NCBI RefSeq assembly: GCF_017875315.1
Contig: NZ_JAGGMM010000002.1
Coordinates: 310,001 to 374,000, forward strand
Direction: 5' to 3'
Length of the DNA stretch: 64,000 nt
From: Methanomicrobium sp. W14
GTDB lineage: Archaea; Halobacteriota; Methanomicrobia; Methanomicrobiales; Methanomicrobiaceae
Under the pieces are notes generated by a model. It was given only the letters and a program-made list of their open reading frames with translations, made no database searches and was not told the origin of the DNA. The position numbers and the translations under genes were made by a program. Shown here one piece after another: positions 44,608 to 53,907 of this stretch. How positions within the stretch are numbered: position 1 is the stretch's first letter; the number at the start of each line of letters is the position of its first letter.

Positions 44608-46584
44608 TTATTCCTCCGTAAACTTTCTTATAATTCCAAATGGTTCGTACTTCTTTCCTCCACCCTGATAGAATTTGGTGAAGAATTCAACGTAATGCAA
44701 ACGAATCGAATGCAGACCACCGCTAAGGAGACCAAGAGCGGTGTTTAAAATGTGTCCTATCAGGAATACGAAAATTCCCGCTATAATCATCACAAAGCTC
44801 ATGAGACCGAAGTCTGCAAATGCAGGCTCTATCATCATGCCTATTGAGATGAAGTTTACAACCGCTGCGATTGCAACCGATGAAAGACCGACTGCTGCAA
44901 GACGGGTGTAGGACAATACGTGACTTATAATTGTCGTGAGCTCCATGAGCTCAAGCGCCGAATCCAGCCCTATGCCGATAATTCCTGCGACGATTAGCAG
45001 GGCACCTATAAATGCGAAGACGTTGAAGCCTGTGACCATAGGTCCTGCGGTCAAATCGGGCATAAGCGGAATTGCGGCTATAGTCCATATCAGAAACAGA
45101 ATCCCCCACATTACCATAATCCAGCCGAGCTGGGCAAATATTACCTTGCTCCTGTGTTTTCCGGGGTGCATCTGAATACAGGTGTTTCTTATGTGAATCG
45201 ATCTTCCCAAGGTTATATGCAGGATACCTATCCATGCCGATATAATCAGCAGAATAATTGCATCGGGACCTCCTCCTGTAGCTTCCGTCGCTCCGATATG
45301 GAAGTGGCGGCTGATAAAGAAAGGCTCCCATGGGCATGCAAATCCCAGGAATTCACTAAATATTACACCAAATATTATACTCATAATACTTGCGTTTCTG
45401 AGAACGTCTAAAAGCTGGTTACCTGCAATGCTGTCTTTGAGATATTTGCGCAGCCAGACGCTTACAATAAGCAGTATAAGACCATACGCGATATCGCCCA
45501 GTATGAAACCGAAGAATATCGGGAAGACAATTGCAACGAGCAATGTCGGATCAAACTCATTATACTGCGGCCTTGAATAGATATCCATTAAAACCTCGGA
45601 AGGCTTTGAAAAGTCGGGGTTATCGTATTCAATAGGCACTGAATCTTTGTCGTAATCAATCTCTTCTTCCGTTACGAACACTTTTCCGCCCGTAACAGAC
45701 TCCAGATCTTTGACCAGACTTTTCGCCTTGTCTGTAGGAACCCAGCCTTCGGCAACAAAAGTCTGCTCGGTAGTGGCGAATCTAAGCGGTGCTTCCGCAC
45801 GTTCCACGTCTGCCGTGAGCAGTTCATCGCATGCCACAAGATACGATGCGTGCTTAGATTTAAGAGCAGCTATCTGCTCGTTGATTTCACCAGTCTCTTT
45901 TTCGAGACTGTTTTTCTCATGAGTGTACGAATTTATTCTGCCCAGTGCATCCCCGCACTCTTTTGGTATTGGCAGGGACTGGAAACCATTGCCTGAAAGG
46001 AAATCCTCGACCTCCTTTTGCCCGGATTTCTTAAAAACAGCAATATACAGGTTTCCTTCAGAATTTTCCGCAAAAAACTCCTCGCAGTCAACAGGCAGTT
46101 TAACGTCATGCGGGATGTGACCTGCGACTACAGAAAAATCGTCATATCCTGACAAAAGAGAGAGATCATACGGAAAAGATGTAAACGGTGAAAGCTCCTG
46201 AATTTTCTGCTCGCATTCGCGGGCTTTCGATTCAAGTTCGTTTCGTTTGCTTACAAGTGCTGCGACCTCTTTTTCTATAGCCGGCAGTTCCTCCCCGATA
46301 CTTTTGTGGAGAGAGCCTGCGCTCTGAAGTGCCTCTTTTTCGACAGAATCGGCTTTTATACCCATAGTGTTCGAAAGAGACCTTACTCTGAGCAGTTCTG
46401 TTGATGTCTCCGGGGCGTTCTCCATCGGTTTTCCGATTTTAAGGCCGTCGAATCCTTCAGCATTCTGCTCCACAAAGTCTTCTATGTGAAAGACATTATG
46501 TCTGTACAACTCACGTACAATCGGGTCAAGCTGATCTTTGGACGCGGCGATGAGCAGTTTGCTCATCCTCTGGACTTTAAACAT
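44608..46584 (-). CDS. atpI: A-type ATP synthase subunit I (a)
   Basis: The 658-residue subunit has a cytoplasmic coiled-coil half (about 1-345) and a membrane half with about eight helices. The latter includes FPIFFGFILGDIAYG, WIGILHITLGRS and the Arg-containing helix LSYTRLAAVGLSSVAIA, which should face the ring. It forms the stator with E/H. It overlaps atpH by 8 bp. Confidence 0.96.
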   Translation of the reverse strand: MFKVQRMSKLLIAASKDQLDPIVRELYRHNVFHIEDFVEQNAEGFDGLKIGKPMENAPETSTELLRVRSLSNTMGIKADSVEKEALQSAGSLHKSIGEELPAIEKEVAALVSKRNELESKARECEQKIQELSPFTSFPYDLSLLSGYDDFSVVAGHIPHDVKLPVDCEEFFAENSEGNLYIAVFKKSGQKEVEDFLSGNGFQSLPIPKECGDALGRINSYTHEKNSLEKETGEINEQIAALKSKHASYLVACDELLTADVERAEAPLRFATTEQTFVAEGWVPTDKAKSLVKDLESVTGGKVFVTEEEIDYDKDSVPIEYDNPDFSKPSEVLMDIYSRPQYNEFDPTLLVAIVFPIFFGFILGDIAYGLILLIVSVWLRKYLKDSIAGNQLLDVLRNASIMSIIFGVIFSEFLGFACPWEPFFISRHFHIGATEATGGGPDAIILLIISAWIGILHITLGRSIHIRNTCIQMHPGKHRSKVIFAQLGWIMVMWGILFLIWTIAAIPLMPDLTAGPMVTGFNVFAFIGALLIVAGIIGIGLDSALELMELTTIISHVLSYTRLAAVGLSSVAIAAVVNFISIGMMIEPAFADFGLMSFVMIIAGIFVFLIGHILNTALGLLSGGLHSIRLHYVEFFTKFYQGGGKKYEPFGIIRKFTEE

Positions 46585-46900
46585 TTAGCTTCACCTTGAA
46601 CTTTTCTACAAGCATATTTGCTGCTTTGTCAAGGTTTTCTGTTGCCCTCTTTCTGAGAGCTTCAGCATGCTGTCCGCCGTCCTTTACGATCTTTGCGAAG
46701 TTCTTCTCCGCTTCAGACCGTGCGTCTGCGATACGCTTGTTCTTGTACTCTTCAGCATCTTTTTGTGCTTTCGCAATAAGATTGCCAGCCTCAGCTTCGG
46801 CATCCGCAATAGTGCGTTTTTTCTCTTCCAAAGCTGTACTGATAATTTTTTTGTACTCTTCTTCTGAATCTTTGATGCTCTTGAGGACCTCAGTCTTCAT
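46577..46900 (-). CDS. atpH: A-type ATP synthase subunit H
   Basis: The 107-residue protein is one long helix rich in Lys, Glu and Ala with heptad-like spacing, as expected for the peripheral-stalk partner of subunit E. It is the first gene of the nine-gene operon. An AGGAGGGTTGG ribosome binding site precedes the ATG. Confidence 0.88.
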   Translation of the reverse strand: MKTEVLKSIKDSEEEYKKIISTALEEKKRTIADAEAEAGNLIAKAQKDAEEYKNKRIADARSEAEKNFAKIVKDGGQHAEALRKRATENLDKAANMLVEKFKVKLNV

Positions 46901-47121
46901 CCAACCCTCCTCTCACGGCAATACCTAATGTTATGTGAAAAGAAGGCTATTAATGCTTGTCTTTTCTCATATCCTCCTGTGAAGTACAGGGCTGGTAAAA
47001 TTGCCTTAATAGAATATGTTTACTAGAAAAATGTTTACATTCAGGATAAATAAGGTTAATCGGGTAAGGGCATTTTTAAGCCGGCATTTTTCAGGCTTTT
47101 AAAAAAGCGCCGTCAGGTAAA

Positions 47122-47595
47122 TTAAACCTGAAAAAAGTCTTTTGGGCTGATTAATGATATTTCATAATGACTTTTTTTTTGCGGTTCTATCTCTATTCCT
47201 CCACCGTGGGAATAAAGGCTGATATCTCCAAGCTCTTCTGAAGCACATATTACGTTTTGTTCGGGATGTGTACCTCTTTTAATGTCGCATCTCGTGTATA
47301 TGGACTGACCCGCAGATACGACCATTTTAAGTCTTTTTGAACCCGGGTGTTCTTTCGGAAGCACAACAAGCGGCTGGCGGTATTTCCTTACAAGCTCTAT
47401 AAGAACAGCTGCATGCATTATGTCACCGCCTTCGGGTGCCGAAACCGCGATAATGTCATCTTTTTCTATTGTCTGGCACAGTTCTTTTTCTGAAGTTTCA
47501 ATAAAAAGAACAAAAAGCTCCCCGGCTAATGCTGCAACAAGAAACGATTCTTTCCCCTTTATAAGAATATATTCGTCTTTAAGGGAAATTTTCAT
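47122..47595 (-). CDS. Unrecognised conserved archaeal-type protein (157 aa)
   Basis: A cytoplasmic alpha/beta protein with a strand-helix pattern (DIIAVSAPEGGDIMHAAVLI, then QPLVVLPKEHPGSKRLKMVVS) that looks like a small nucleotide- or ligand-binding fold with a conserved HPGSKR. I do not recognise a named family. Its ATG overlaps the stop of the small zinc-ribbon gene (ATGA), so the two probably act together. Confidence 0.7.
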   Translation of the reverse strand: MKISLKDEYILIKGKESFLVAALAGELFVLFIETSEKELCQTIEKDDIIAVSAPEGGDIMHAAVLIELVRKYRQPLVVLPKEHPGSKRLKMVVSAGQSIYTRCDIKRGTHPEQNVICASEELGDISLYSHGGGIEIEPQKKSHYEISLISPKDFFQV

Positions 47596-47744
47596 ATTAA
47601 AGTCACGTTTTCAGACTGGCATGAGGGGCATACAGGATGTTTTCCTACAGCCTCGAAAGTCGTGCCACAGTCGTTGCACCTGTATTTTTTGCCTTTAAGC
47701 CGTTCTTCAAGCTCTATATCAATAGGGCCTCCAACCGAACACAT
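47592..47744 (-). CDS. Small zinc-ribbon protein (50 aa)
   Basis: An ATG at 47744 opens a 50-residue frame containing CNDC (residues 23-26) and CPSC (39-42), the two knuckles of a zinc ribbon, in a mostly charged context (DIELEERLKGKKYR). Its TGA overlaps the next start (47592-47595). Such zinc ribbons bind nucleic acids or proteins. Upstream GAGGGTG is 13 bases from the ATG, a bit far, so the true start is uncertain. Confidence 0.75.
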   Translation of the reverse strand: MCSVGGPIDIELEERLKGKKYRCNDCGTTFEAVGKHPVCPSCQSENVTLI

Positions 47745-47895
47745 AAGTTTTATTGCACCCTCTTTTCTGGTAAAATTGTACAGACCTGTATTAATATTTT
47801 TTGAAGTGGGGTTTAATCTGTAAAAAAAGAACTGTTTGAAAGGCGGCTGTCTGAAAAGGGTGCATGGAGGTGAACTGATACGTGTGAACGGGTTC

Positions 47896-48471
47896 TCAGT
47901 AGAGAATATTTACCTTGTCAACCTGGTACGGAGCATTTCCGGAGACAATAAAAACGCCTGACGACGGGGATTTCATCTCTACCGTAAACTTTTCGTTCTC
48001 ACTGAGTTCATCCAATGAATCCAGGTGAATGAGAATTGTAAATGTCTCTCCTGATTCTAGGAAATTGTCGTTTGACTTGGAGGAAGGTTTTCGGTCAATA
48101 ATTCCCCAATGCCCTTTGTCTATGGATGTACTGTATAGCGGGTCGTTCGGTTCGATGTTTTCTATATTTTCACTTGTACTCCACGTTACGACCATGCTGC
48201 TTAGATCAAGAATATCCCCTCCAGGCGAAAGAGATATGGAATACCTTATCGAGCCTATGCCGTTTTCACCTTTAAGGCCGTATACATTGCCCAGAAGCTG
48301 CGGCATCGCGCCTGCACTCTGTACTGACGAATATAATACGTCCTGCGTTTTGTCTGTCGTAAAAAATCCCGCACCCAGAACGGCAAATGAGAAAACCGAA
48401 GCTACAACTACGAATGCTATAAGGACAATAGCAGCCTCAAGGCCAGTAAATGCTTCAGATTTATCATCCAA
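47896..48471 (-). CDS. Archaellin-like (class III signal peptide) protein
   Basis: The 191-residue protein has the archaellin N-terminus EAFTGLEAAIVLIAFVVVAS followed by FAVLGAGFFTTDKTQ, which is processed by the preflagellin/prepilin peptidase and forms the filament core. The outer domain carries an SSSGVF-type strand region. It is shorter than some archaellins and lies upstream of none of the usual arlC-arlH genes; only arlJ and arlI are nearby on the same strand. It could be an archaellum filament or a pilin-like filament subunit. Confidence 0.85.
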   Translation of the reverse strand: MDDKSEAFTGLEAAIVLIAFVVVASVFSFAVLGAGFFTTDKTQDVLYSSVQSAGAMPQLLGNVYGLKGENGIGSIRYSISLSPGGDILDLSSMVVTWSTSENIENIEPNDPLYSTSIDKGHWGIIDRKPSSKSNDNFLESGETFTILIHLDSLDELSENEKFTVEMKSPSSGVFIVSGNAPYQVDKVNILY

Positions 48472-48663
48472 AATTTAACACACCGTACATCCCTTACGTA
48501 TTTTCAAAAATTCTTGTTTTACTATAAGATAATGTTCTATATATAGGCATTATTGTATTGTTCTGACAAACGGGGAATGATTTTTCTGTATTTCTCCAGA
48601 ATGGAAATAATCTTGAAAAACCTTCTTTTGATCAGATCCTGTACTTAGATAATTAAATTTAAT

Positions 48664-50604
48664 TTATATAACTGTATTGAATATTATAAGGCCTGCAATG
48701 AGCATGACAGCAACATGTTTTACACCTGCCTTAAGTGACCCTTCACCCATCTGACCCGCAATAAGTCCTGAAAAAAATGCCTGTATCATGCACGTGTGGT
48801 ACAACAGTCGCTTGAAGGTGTCTACAGGCACCTGTGTGCTCTGGAGATATGATGAGCCCTGCGCCAGGTCTGTTGCCTGGGTTGCAGACGAAGTTCCTAC
48901 AGTGCTCAGGATACTTAGGAAGTTGACGTCAAGGACAGCTACAACGAATACAAAAACAAAAAAAGCAAGGTAAATTATCATAGTGTATATGAACATCTCA
49001 CCTGACCTTTCGTGTTTAAGGGTCTGGCTCATACGTGCGTCGCTTGATGCAATGCTTAAAACTTCACCGATTTCACCGCTCATCTCGCTTGCTTTGGTAA
49101 TAAGTGTCACGGTTCTTGCGATTGCGGCCGTATTAATTCTTTTCTCAAAACGGATAAGTGCGTCGCGTACATTTGCTCCCCATTCTATGTCCCTTTTTAT
49201 TCTTCTCACTTCATAGGAGATGACACCCAGGTTTGCTCTTACAAGAATTGTTATGGCATCCGCCAGAGTCATTCCTACCCTGTTTATACCACCGAGTCTG
49301 TCCAGGAAATCCGGAGTTCCCTCCTCTATATTTCTGACTTTTTTCCTCCATATTTCATAGAATATGGCATATGGAATTATTACCATCAGTATGGCGATTA
49401 TTAAGTGGTCGTCGATTACGTCTATCGTTATTTCAGAGTTTGAGTAATACGGTATACTGAGATAAATAAGAATGGCATAGGCGGCCGCAACTGGTGCAGA
49501 GATAATAAGTGAGCGTTTTGGGTCTGTTGTGAACCATTTCGTCGGGCTTTTCAGAAAGTCCATGAACTTTTTTTTCCTGTCGTAGCTGTCCAGAAGTGCC
49601 AGGTTTTCGCTGTCGCTTTTCTTTTTTACGACCGTTATGTCATTGAACTGGTTCAGTACGGTTGCCTGGAGATATTTTTCTATCTGCTCGTCCTTCAGGG
49701 AGATTAAATCGATGAAAAGCATAAAGACAACGGCGCCTATAGGAAGGACCACGTAGGTTACTGCGGTGAACTGAATTACGGCAGTCCTTCCAACCATACC
49801 CATGACGACCATTATTATGATGAGAAACAGTGGTCCTGCAACGAAGACAGTGACATAGCTCTCTGCTATTATCTGGAGGACTGACAGAAACTGCTTCTGT
49901 TCGAACCTCGCCTCATCCTGGTAAAGCCTCACGCGGCCTTCAAGGTATGAAGATACGTCCCCCCCGCTGTTTAATACCGACAGGAGGTCTTCAAGAAAGT
50001 CCTTGAATTTTTCGGAGGGGGTTGTGTATGTCAGGTTTCTGAGCGCAGAGATGAGGTCAAGACCGAAATATTCAGTGTCTCTTATGACAAGCCTCAGTTC
50101 AAGGGCAATCTCACCGTATATTCCTGAGTTGTCGGATATGGATTCAAAGATTTCAAGAAGTTCTGCCCCGCCTCTTCTCATAGCGTACATGTATGAGACC
50201 GCATTGTGGATTGAGAGATTTATCTTCGTTGCACGTGCAGATTTCTGCATTTCAGGATACTTCAGGGCAGTGTAATATCCTATTGCAGACCCTGCAATAA
50301 AGCATACCAGGAATGAAATGAAACCTGCAACACTGCTCAAAAATGTCAGTTCACTGTATGAAGAGACCTGTATATTGAAAACGTCATATATTCTGATGGA
50401 AAAATTTGGAATAATAAACGTTGCAGATATAAAATATCCAAGTAATCCAAGAAGCACCCCGAGTACAAAGGACAGGCTGAGAGCATAGTAAAGATAGTGC
50501 TGTAGCGTAACTCCCATCCGTGATGCGGTCAGGTTATAGTGAAGTACAGAATAGGCACCCGGATTTTTGCTGATTTTCCATTTTATATACCTGTCTGCTA
50601 TCAT
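48664..50604 (-). CDS. arlJ: ArlJ/TadC-type membrane platform protein
   Basis: The 646-residue protein has two T2SSF-like domains (about 125-260 and 440-575), each with SGGDVSSYLEGRV- or NVRDALIRFEKRI-type cytoplasmic helices, and about eight to nine transmembrane helices. It is the membrane anchor for the ATPase encoded upstream (overlap of 4 bp). Archaellum and archaeal pilus systems both use such proteins, so the symbol is provisional. Confidence 0.85.
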   Translation of the reverse strand: MIADRYIKWKISKNPGAYSVLHYNLTASRMGVTLQHYLYYALSLSFVLGVLLGLLGYFISATFIIPNFSIRIYDVFNIQVSSYSELTFLSSVAGFISFLVCFIAGSAIGYYTALKYPEMQKSARATKINLSIHNAVSYMYAMRRGGAELLEIFESISDNSGIYGEIALELRLVIRDTEYFGLDLISALRNLTYTTPSEKFKDFLEDLLSVLNSGGDVSSYLEGRVRLYQDEARFEQKQFLSVLQIIAESYVTVFVAGPLFLIIIMVVMGMVGRTAVIQFTAVTYVVLPIGAVVFMLFIDLISLKDEQIEKYLQATVLNQFNDITVVKKKSDSENLALLDSYDRKKKFMDFLKSPTKWFTTDPKRSLIISAPVAAAYAILIYLSIPYYSNSEITIDVIDDHLIIAILMVIIPYAIFYEIWRKKVRNIEEGTPDFLDRLGGINRVGMTLADAITILVRANLGVISYEVRRIKRDIEWGANVRDALIRFEKRINTAAIARTVTLITKASEMSGEIGEVLSIASSDARMSQTLKHERSGEMFIYTMIIYLAFFVFVFVVAVLDVNFLSILSTVGTSSATQATDLAQGSSYLQSTQVPVDTFKRLLYHTCMIQAFFSGLIAGQMGEGSLKAGVKHVAVMLIAGLIIFNTVI

Positions 50605-52817
50605 GGAACTACCGATTTCAGGTTATCTATGACTGACATGACCTTCCCGGGGTTTATGGAGTACGCCTGTATAACTCTTGTTACGTTTACGTAATCTCTT
50701 ATTCCCTGTTCATGCATTGCGTTTAAAACCTTCATGCGGTTTTCAATCTCAAGGTTCATCTCTGCCGAGCTCCACCCTCTGACTTCCATGATGCTTCTGT
50801 ATACATCTGACCTGCCGCTGTAGGAATGGGTATCCGATATAGGGTCATACTCGAAGACGTTGTTGACCCTGAGGTTTCCGGTTCCCGGGTCTATTCCGGC
50901 AATCTCCACAATTTCCCTTGACCGTCTCACTCTCTCCTGTCCGCGGTATACAAGTGCCTGTACGCTTACCACGTCAAGGGCCTGCACCATGTTTCTCGGG
51001 ACGTTGAGGGGAGCGTTTTCAAGCCTGTGAATGGATGCGTCAACGTTGTTTGCATGAAGAGTTGAGAATGTCGTATGCCCTGTATTCATAGCCTGGAAAA
51101 GAGTCTGTGCCTCCTCTCCGCGGACTTCACCGACGATGATGTACTCCGGTCTCTGCCTCATTGCAGCTTTGAGAAGGTCGAACATGTCAATTTTTGACCC
51201 TGTGGACTCGGCAACCGATTCTCTTGTTACGCTTGCAATCCAGTTGTCGTGGTACAGTGTAATCTCTCTTGTATCCTCAATACTTACGACCTTTGAAAGC
51301 GGGGGGATAAAAAGCGCTACGGCATTTAGGGAAGATGTCTTGCCGCTGGCAGTTCCACCGACAAAAAGAAGGCTTTTGTTGTTTTCGATTGCAAGCCAGA
51401 AGTAGACGAGCTCCTCTGCACTGAATGTTTTGTACTCCATGAGCTCTACAGGCGTGAACGGGTCTTCACGGAATTTTCTTATTGTAAACGATGTCCCTCT
51501 GGTTGTGATTTCCTTTCCCAGAGTCAGCTGAAGACGTGAACCGTCGGGAAGCGTTGCGTCAAGCATGGGCTGGGAGATGGATATATGCTTTCCTGCCCTC
51601 TGTGCCAGGGTAATTGCAAGTGAGTTCAGGTTTTCTTCCGAAAACAAAACGTTTGTTTTTATGTTGCGGTATTTCCTGTGATATAGAAAGACCGGAACAA
51701 GGGAGCCGTCGCAGGATATATCCTCGATATACGGGTCGTTTATTAAAGGATCGAGTTTTGCCCATCCGAGAAAGTTTCTCTTAAGATAATACTGAAGCAT
51801 GAAGAGAGACTTTTCTTCAGGTTTCACTTTGTATTCTTTAAGAAGTTCTGCCGTTTTTTCAAGGATTATTTGAGCTTTGTCCTTTTTTGTCTCTTCATCC
51901 GTCAGTATGAGAACATCTCTCATGTCCTCGAACAGCCTTTCCAGAAGTTCGTATTCAAATTCCGAGAGTAACGGCTCAAAAAGGAAATATTCGTTGAGAT
52001 GAGTGTCGTTGTTCTGGGCTATAAGAACGCATGACCTTCCTTCTGATATCCAGTAGTCTTTCACGTGCGAATATCCTTCAGGAACTGTTATTTTGACAAG
52101 AGGTCCGTCTCTCCGAAAATTATACAGTTTTACAGGCTCTGTATTTCTCGTAAAAAAGGCTGAAAACAGATTTTTTTGAAGTTTATCACTGTTTTCACCG
52201 GAATCTGTTTTTACATTGTCCCTGGCTCTGGATTTTTTCGCTTTTTTATGACCGGCACCAGTTGATTCTTTTTCAGCAGGTCCACCTGTATTCTTTTCAT
52301 TTTCAAGTGGTTTTATACTGTTTTTTTCAGGGTTATCCACGTCGTCGGGTTCTTTTTCAGGAAGTTCTGCCGAATTTTTCAAATCCTCTGGTTGCACTGT
52401 GTTATCGGAAATATCTTCTCTTTCCCCGTTTTTTTCATGAACCTTTTCACCGGCAGAAAAAACACTTTCCCCCTGTGTTTCCGGTTTTGTTGTTTCGGTG
52501 TTAACCGTTTCTGTCTTTATCTGGGTATCCTTTTCACCGTAGTTTTTTTCTCCGGCACTATTATAGTCATTGTTAAAAGAACCAGAATTTCCTTTCGCAT
52601 CTTCGTTTGCTGCATCCTTTGCATCAGGATTTTCTGTATGGCTTATATGGCTTACACCTGAATTCAGGTCTGATGAAATCCCTTTGATATCGCTTTCTTT
52701 TGCCTGCCTGTCACCGGGAGAATTGTTTTTTTGTTCAGAACTATTGTTTTGAAGTTCATCAAGGTCAATATCCTGAGCATTCTGCTCCTGTTTCTTTTTT
52801 TTTCTGAAAAATGCCAT
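50601..52817 (-). CDS. arlI: ArlI-type secretion/assembly ATPase with long acidic extension
   Basis: The 738-residue protein ends in a PilT/VirB11-like ATPase: Walker A GGTASGKTSS (about 487-496), Asp-box SIEDTREI, Walker B region RPEYIIVGEVRGEEAQTLF and the His-box STLHANNVD. The first 200-odd residues are low-complexity, rich in Asp, Glu, Asn, Lys and Ser, and look disordered; typical ArlI proteins are about 500-560 residues. It overlaps arlJ by 4 bp. It would drive filament assembly from the cytoplasm. Confidence 0.88.
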   Translation of the reverse strand: MAFFRKKKKQEQNAQDIDLDELQNNSSEQKNNSPGDRQAKESDIKGISSDLNSGVSHISHTENPDAKDAANEDAKGNSGSFNNDYNSAGEKNYGEKDTQIKTETVNTETTKPETQGESVFSAGEKVHEKNGEREDISDNTVQPEDLKNSAELPEKEPDDVDNPEKNSIKPLENEKNTGGPAEKESTGAGHKKAKKSRARDNVKTDSGENSDKLQKNLFSAFFTRNTEPVKLYNFRRDGPLVKITVPEGYSHVKDYWISEGRSCVLIAQNNDTHLNEYFLFEPLLSEFEYELLERLFEDMRDVLILTDEETKKDKAQIILEKTAELLKEYKVKPEEKSLFMLQYYLKRNFLGWAKLDPLINDPYIEDISCDGSLVPVFLYHRKYRNIKTNVLFSEENLNSLAITLAQRAGKHISISQPMLDATLPDGSRLQLTLGKEITTRGTSFTIRKFREDPFTPVELMEYKTFSAEELVYFWLAIENNKSLLFVGGTASGKTSSLNAVALFIPPLSKVVSIEDTREITLYHDNWIASVTRESVAESTGSKIDMFDLLKAAMRQRPEYIIVGEVRGEEAQTLFQAMNTGHTTFSTLHANNVDASIHRLENAPLNVPRNMVQALDVVSVQALVYRGQERVRRSREIVEIAGIDPGTGNLRVNNVFEYDPISDTHSYSGRSDVYRSIMEVRGWSSAEMNLEIENRMKVLNAMHEQGIRDYVNVTRVIQAYSINPGKVMSVIDNLKSVVP

Positions 52818-53076
52818 TGAAAAATACCGTCCCGGTTTTAGGATTTTTATAAACTTATTTTGGGCATACAGTTGAATACTTTAAGGATAATCATATATAA
52901 CAATCATATATTAATGAATTGTGTTGCATATTGTTTTTTGCAAAAACACAGGCTTTAATATGAAGTGCCTGCGTTAAATTGTTTCGGCGAAGGCATCATT
53001 CTGCCTGAAAGTATGTTTATTGTTTTTGCATGATAGGAATATTTACGAGCAGGTGGTTCATATTGTAAACGTGCAT

Positions 53077-53907
53077 ATGCAGGATGATGACGTAAAGAGA
53101 GTCCCGACAGGTATTGAATCCCTTGATCCGGTTTTGGACGGGGGAGTCCCGCCGGGTTCGGTAATTCTTCTTGCCGGGGAGCCTGGTGCAGGCAACCGTG
53201 AATTTGTATATTCTTCAGTCCTTTTTTTGTCGATGATGAAAAGAAAAGGCGCTGAAAGACCGGGGATTGTGCTCCCTCAAAATATATACTATGCAACTTT
53301 TACAAGGCTTTCATCCTCAATTACGGAAGAAATAAAACTTTCGTTTAAGCAGGACATCACGGAAGGGATTGAAGACAGTATAAATTTTATCGACCTGTCT
53401 GAGATGTACTTTGAATCAAGTGCCGTTCCTTCTGAGTGGTACAGCAACTCCTCTGTAATCGAGCGCTTTCAGAAAAAATCCCGGTCAGGAGGAGTTATAC
53501 CCAAGCTTGCTGAGGTGCTGAACGAAAGTTCTCAAAAAAGTCTTATTGTGCTTGATTCTATAACTGATATTGCAACTGACAGCACGGGGATCAGTGAATG
53601 GAAAGAGCTGATAGGTTTTTTGAGAGGTCTTCAGAGAGTGTCAAAGACCTGGGATTCTGTAATATATATACTCCTTTCCGAAGGCATTCTTGCAGGTCCG
53701 CGTCTGGTTGAGATCTCGGACTGTTGCGATGCTATGGTAAGTTTCCGCTGGGAGGAAAGTTCCGGGCGAAAAAGGCAGAGAATAATGTATTTCGATAAGT
53801 TTCGCGGAGTCATGCCTCACCTCGAAGAAAATGACCTGGTGAAATTTGCAGCAAGAATCACACCCGGATCAGGATTTGAAGTCAGTAATATAAGGGTTGT
53901 AATATGA
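53077..53907 (+). CDS. KaiC/HTR-like RecA-fold protein with a degenerate P-loop
   Basis: A RecA-superfamily protein with the KaiC-type start VPTGIESLDPVLDGGVPPGS. The expected Walker A reads GEPGAGNREF, with Asn in place of the catalytic Lys, and the Walker B-like SLIVLDSITDIATD is kept. It may therefore bind but not hydrolyse nucleotide. Similar HTR-like proteins occur beside archaellin/taxis genes in Methanomicrobia. The start is unclear: ATG 53077 is used, GTG 53071 is possible and AGGTGG lies at 53051. It overlaps the next gene by ATGA. Confidence 0.8.
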   Translation: MQDDDVKRVPTGIESLDPVLDGGVPPGSVILLAGEPGAGNREFVYSSVLFLSMMKRKGAERPGIVLPQNIYYATFTRLSSSITEEIKLSFKQDITEGIEDSINFIDLSEMYFESSAVPSEWYSNSSVIERFQKKSRSGGVIPKLAEVLNESSQKSLIVLDSITDIATDSTGISEWKELIGFLRGLQRVSKTWDSVIYILLSEGILAGPRLVEISDCCDAMVSFRWEESSGRKRQRIMYFDKFRGVMPHLEENDLVKFAARITPGSGFEVSNIRVVI

